Shown piece by piece: positions 62,225 through 64,000 of a DNA stretch of 64,000 nt. The notes under the pieces are model-generated. The model saw nothing but the letters and a program-made list of their open reading frames with translations, had not been told where the DNA came from and made no database searches. Location of the stretch: contig CBDCPZ010000021.1 of NCBI GenBank assembly GCA_965220465.1, forward strand, positions 450,584 through 514,583, written 5' to 3'. Source of the stretch: JAHDHW01 sp965220465 (GTDB lineage Bacteria > Bacteroidota > Bacteroidia > Chitinophagales > Saprospiraceae). Positions within the stretch are counted from its first letter, which is position 1. Each line of letters begins with the position of its first letter. Made by a program: the position numbers and the translations under genes.

Positions 62225-64000
62225 TTAGTCTATTAAAACTAATTTTCTTATCAATTTACCATTTTCCGAATATAAGTAAACAAAATAGGTTCCGCTCGGA
62301 TGATTGGCTAATTCTAAATCCATGTTCATTGAAATACCTTCAAAATCGCGGTTCAAAATAATTTGGCCCAAAACATTATAAACAGATATTTCAATCAACT
62401 CAGATGTTGAAAATTCGGCACTGATATGAAATAATCCATGACTTGGGTTTGGAAAGATTGTTATGTTTTCCAGTGTTGAAAGCTCATCAATTGAAGTCGT
62501 TTGAATATTGACCTGTGACTGAGCTAAACATCCGTTGGCATCCGTAATCGTTACAAAATATACACCCGAACTTAAGTTGTCGATCATAACTTCATTTGAT
62601 CCGTTGCTCCATTGATAAGTATAAGGCGTTGTTCCGCCAGCGGCAAAAGCCGATGCAGTTCCATTATTTGAATTAGTTGCCGGAGTCCAGGCAATATCTA
62701 CGAATAATTCTTGAGGCGATGCAATTTGAAAAGTGGTTAAAAACGCGCAACCAACCGCATCGGTGATCAATACCGAATAACTTCCGGGAGCGAGATTATC
62801 TAGACTTTCAGTATTTGAACCATCGTTCCATTCAAAAGAAAAAGGAGGCGTTCCTTGAGTCACTGAAACATCAATAAAACCATCACTCTCTCCAAAACAA
62901 CTCACATTTCCTTTTTCAGCACTTATGGCTATTCCTTCAGAATCATTGGCCACTTGCAATTCTGCCTCAGCAATACATCCGTTGGCATCAGTCAAAATCA
63001 AGGAATAGTTTCCTGTTTCTAAATCAGCGATAAAATTGTCAGTTTCGCCATTGCTCCAATTGTAATTATATTGTGGTGTTCCGCCAAAACCAGTTGCTAA
63101 AATACTTGCTCCTGAGCCGCAAACTCCATCAAAACCACTTAACTGTACTTCAAGCAAATCAGGAGACTCCACTTCAATTTCAAGTATAGTTTCACAATCA
63201 TTGGCATCAGAAACCGTAACGAGATAAACGCCAGCGCTCAAACCATCCACAAAAGGAGTATTTGCTCCATTCTCCCAAGTGTAATTATAAGGTTCTTCTC
63301 CACCAATTGGGTTAATTTGAATCGTTCCGTTTTCATCACCAAAACAAAGAATAGGAGTTTTAGTGGCAACAACTTCAAACCCTATGCAATCTTCCGAAGC
63401 TTCTTCAATTTCTACTTCAGCTTCCTCTAAACATCCATTTTCATCAGTAACCGTAACGAAATAGGTTCCAGGCTCTAAATCCATTATTTGAGGTGATGTT
63501 TCTCCATTGCTCCAAAGATATTGATAGCCAGGAGTTCCACCAACTGGAATAACCTCTGAAGTTCCGTCATTGGCATCAACAGATGTTTCATCCGTTGAGT
63601 TAATCGAAAGTGTTATTGCCGAAGGTTCTGATATTTCAAAATCTGAAATAGCTTCACAATTATTGGCATCTACAACGGTGACGGAATAATTTCCGGGTTC
63701 TAAATTACTGATCATTGGGTCTTCACTTCCATTGCTCCAATCATAAACAAAAGGAGCTGCACCTTCGATAGTTATAGCGCTAGCTGAGCCATTATTATTT
63801 CCAAAGCAATCAATATTTGTTGTTTCAATTGCTACATCAAAAATACAGGAAAAGGCTTCAACCAAACCACAGCCTTCGATCGTACATCCGTTTGAATCTG
63901 TGATTGTAACACAATAGGTTCCAGGTGACAAATTTTCTATTAATTGAGAACTCGCTCCGTTACTCCACGAATAGGAATAACCTATGGCACCACCATTAAT
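62225..64000 (-). CDS. SprB-repeat adhesin with T9SS type A sorting domain, 5' end outside window
   Basis: The reading frame is open from the window edge to the stop at 62225, at least 591 residues, so the true start lies beyond 64000. It consists of tandem SprB-type repeats of 75-85 residues with the pattern C-F-G-x-x-x-G-x-x-x-x-x-x-G-G-x-x-P-Y-x-Y-x-W-x-N-G ... L-x-x-G-x-Y-x-V-x-V-x-D-x-x-x-C. The last 75 residues are a type A sorting domain (ENITIFPNPSHGLFHISAE, ending RKLVLID). SprB is the gliding adhesin of Flavobacterium; this is a surface protein of the same repeat class, exported by T9SS. Confidence 0.9.
   Translation of the reverse strand: MNGGAIGYSYSWSNGASSQLIENLSPGTYCVTITDSNGCTIEGCGLVEAFSCIFDVAIETTNIDCFGNNNGSASAITIEGAAPFVYDWSNGSEDPMISNLEPGNYSVTVVDANNCEAISDFEISEPSAITLSINSTDETSVDANDGTSEVIPVGGTPGYQYLWSNGETSPQIMDLEPGTYFVTVTDENGCLEEAEVEIEEASEDCIGFEVVATKTPILCFGDENGTIQINPIGGEEPYNYTWENGANTPFVDGLSAGVYLVTVSDANDCETILEIEVESPDLLEVQLSGFDGVCGSGASILATGFGGTPQYNYNWSNGETDNFIADLETGNYSLILTDANGCIAEAELQVANDSEGIAISAEKGNVSCFGESDGFIDVSVTQGTPPFSFEWNDGSNTESLDNLAPGSYSVLITDAVGCAFLTTFQIASPQELFVDIAWTPATNSNNGTASAFAAGGTTPYTYQWSNGSNEVMIDNLSSGVYFVTITDANGCLAQSQVNIQTTSIDELSTLENITIFPNPSHGLFHISAEFSTSELIEISVYNVLGQIILNRDFEGISMNMDLELANHPSGTYFVYLYSENGKLIRKLVLID

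Noticed and set aside
62225..63931. Treating the last gene as complete with a start at 63931
   Set aside because: The frame is open to the window edge and the apparent start lies inside a SprB repeat, so the gene continues outside.

Overview
The window is AT-rich DNA from a member of the Bacteroidota, most likely a Saprospiria-like lineage. The evidence is the set of secreted proteins ending in type IX secretion sorting domains (type A at 2605-3483, 29641-31182, 40911-41897 and 62225-64000; type B at 42152-48904), SprB-type adhesin repeats, promoters of the TAnnTTTG type, and families typical of this phylum (2TM, HU-CCDC81/SPOR, YfhO, CvfB). No genus can be named from sequence reading alone. 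No rRNA, tRNA, CRISPR array, insertion sequence or phage gene was seen.

Layout. 0-9 kb: a 2TM protein, tex, a sorting-domain protein, a frameshifted beta-barrel protein, a lipoprotein, an ECF sigma factor with its membrane partner, and a lipoprotein with HExxH. 8.8-11.2 kb: pbpC. 11.2-15.2 kb, all on the minus strand: a LytTR response regulator, a 51-residue double-glycine peptide, a cytoplasmic TPR histidine kinase, and an array of three paralogous small-RNA genes, each preceded by three short repeats spaced exactly 21 bp. 15.4-26.9 kb: K+ channel, DoxX, FAD dehydrogenase, two small exported proteins, kdsA, an HU/SPOR protein, a short arsR operon with two operators, ferredoxin with its reductase, and an enoyl-CoA hydratase. 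27-40.7 kb: a sialic-acid-flavoured region. It holds a mutarotase-symporter fusion, a sialidase, a flippase, and a tightly overlapping operon with SpsF- and NeuB/SpsE-like enzymes, two acetyltransferases, a GT2 fused to a NeuA-like domain, and a GNGPSL-motif protein resembling GT42 sialyltransferases. 41-64 kb: a 2250-residue adhesin, GT2, YfhO, AhpD-like, GDPD and GH3/beta-lactamase proteins, a second sigma factor, a stretch dense in frameshifts (59.8-62.1 kb), and the 3' part of another SprB-repeat adhesin that runs off the window.

The most interesting part is 11.2-15.2 kb. Three intergenic units share, read on the minus strand: 21-bp-phased ACCGTT/ACCACT repeats (the geometry of LytTR-family operators), a TATnTT -7-like box about 45 bp further on, an almost invariant 17-nt segment, and a terminator hairpin whose stem changes with compensation between copies while its loop stays C-rich. 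I read this as a LytTR two-component system, possibly tuned by the small peptide encoded beside the kinase, that switches on a family of about 65-70-nt regulatory RNAs. The repeats, hairpins and gene order are seen directly; the regulatory links are inference.

The frameshifts at 59.8-62.1 kb fall in two unrelated genes on opposite strands, one of them a normally conserved single-copy gene. They look more like a local sequence-quality problem than biology.
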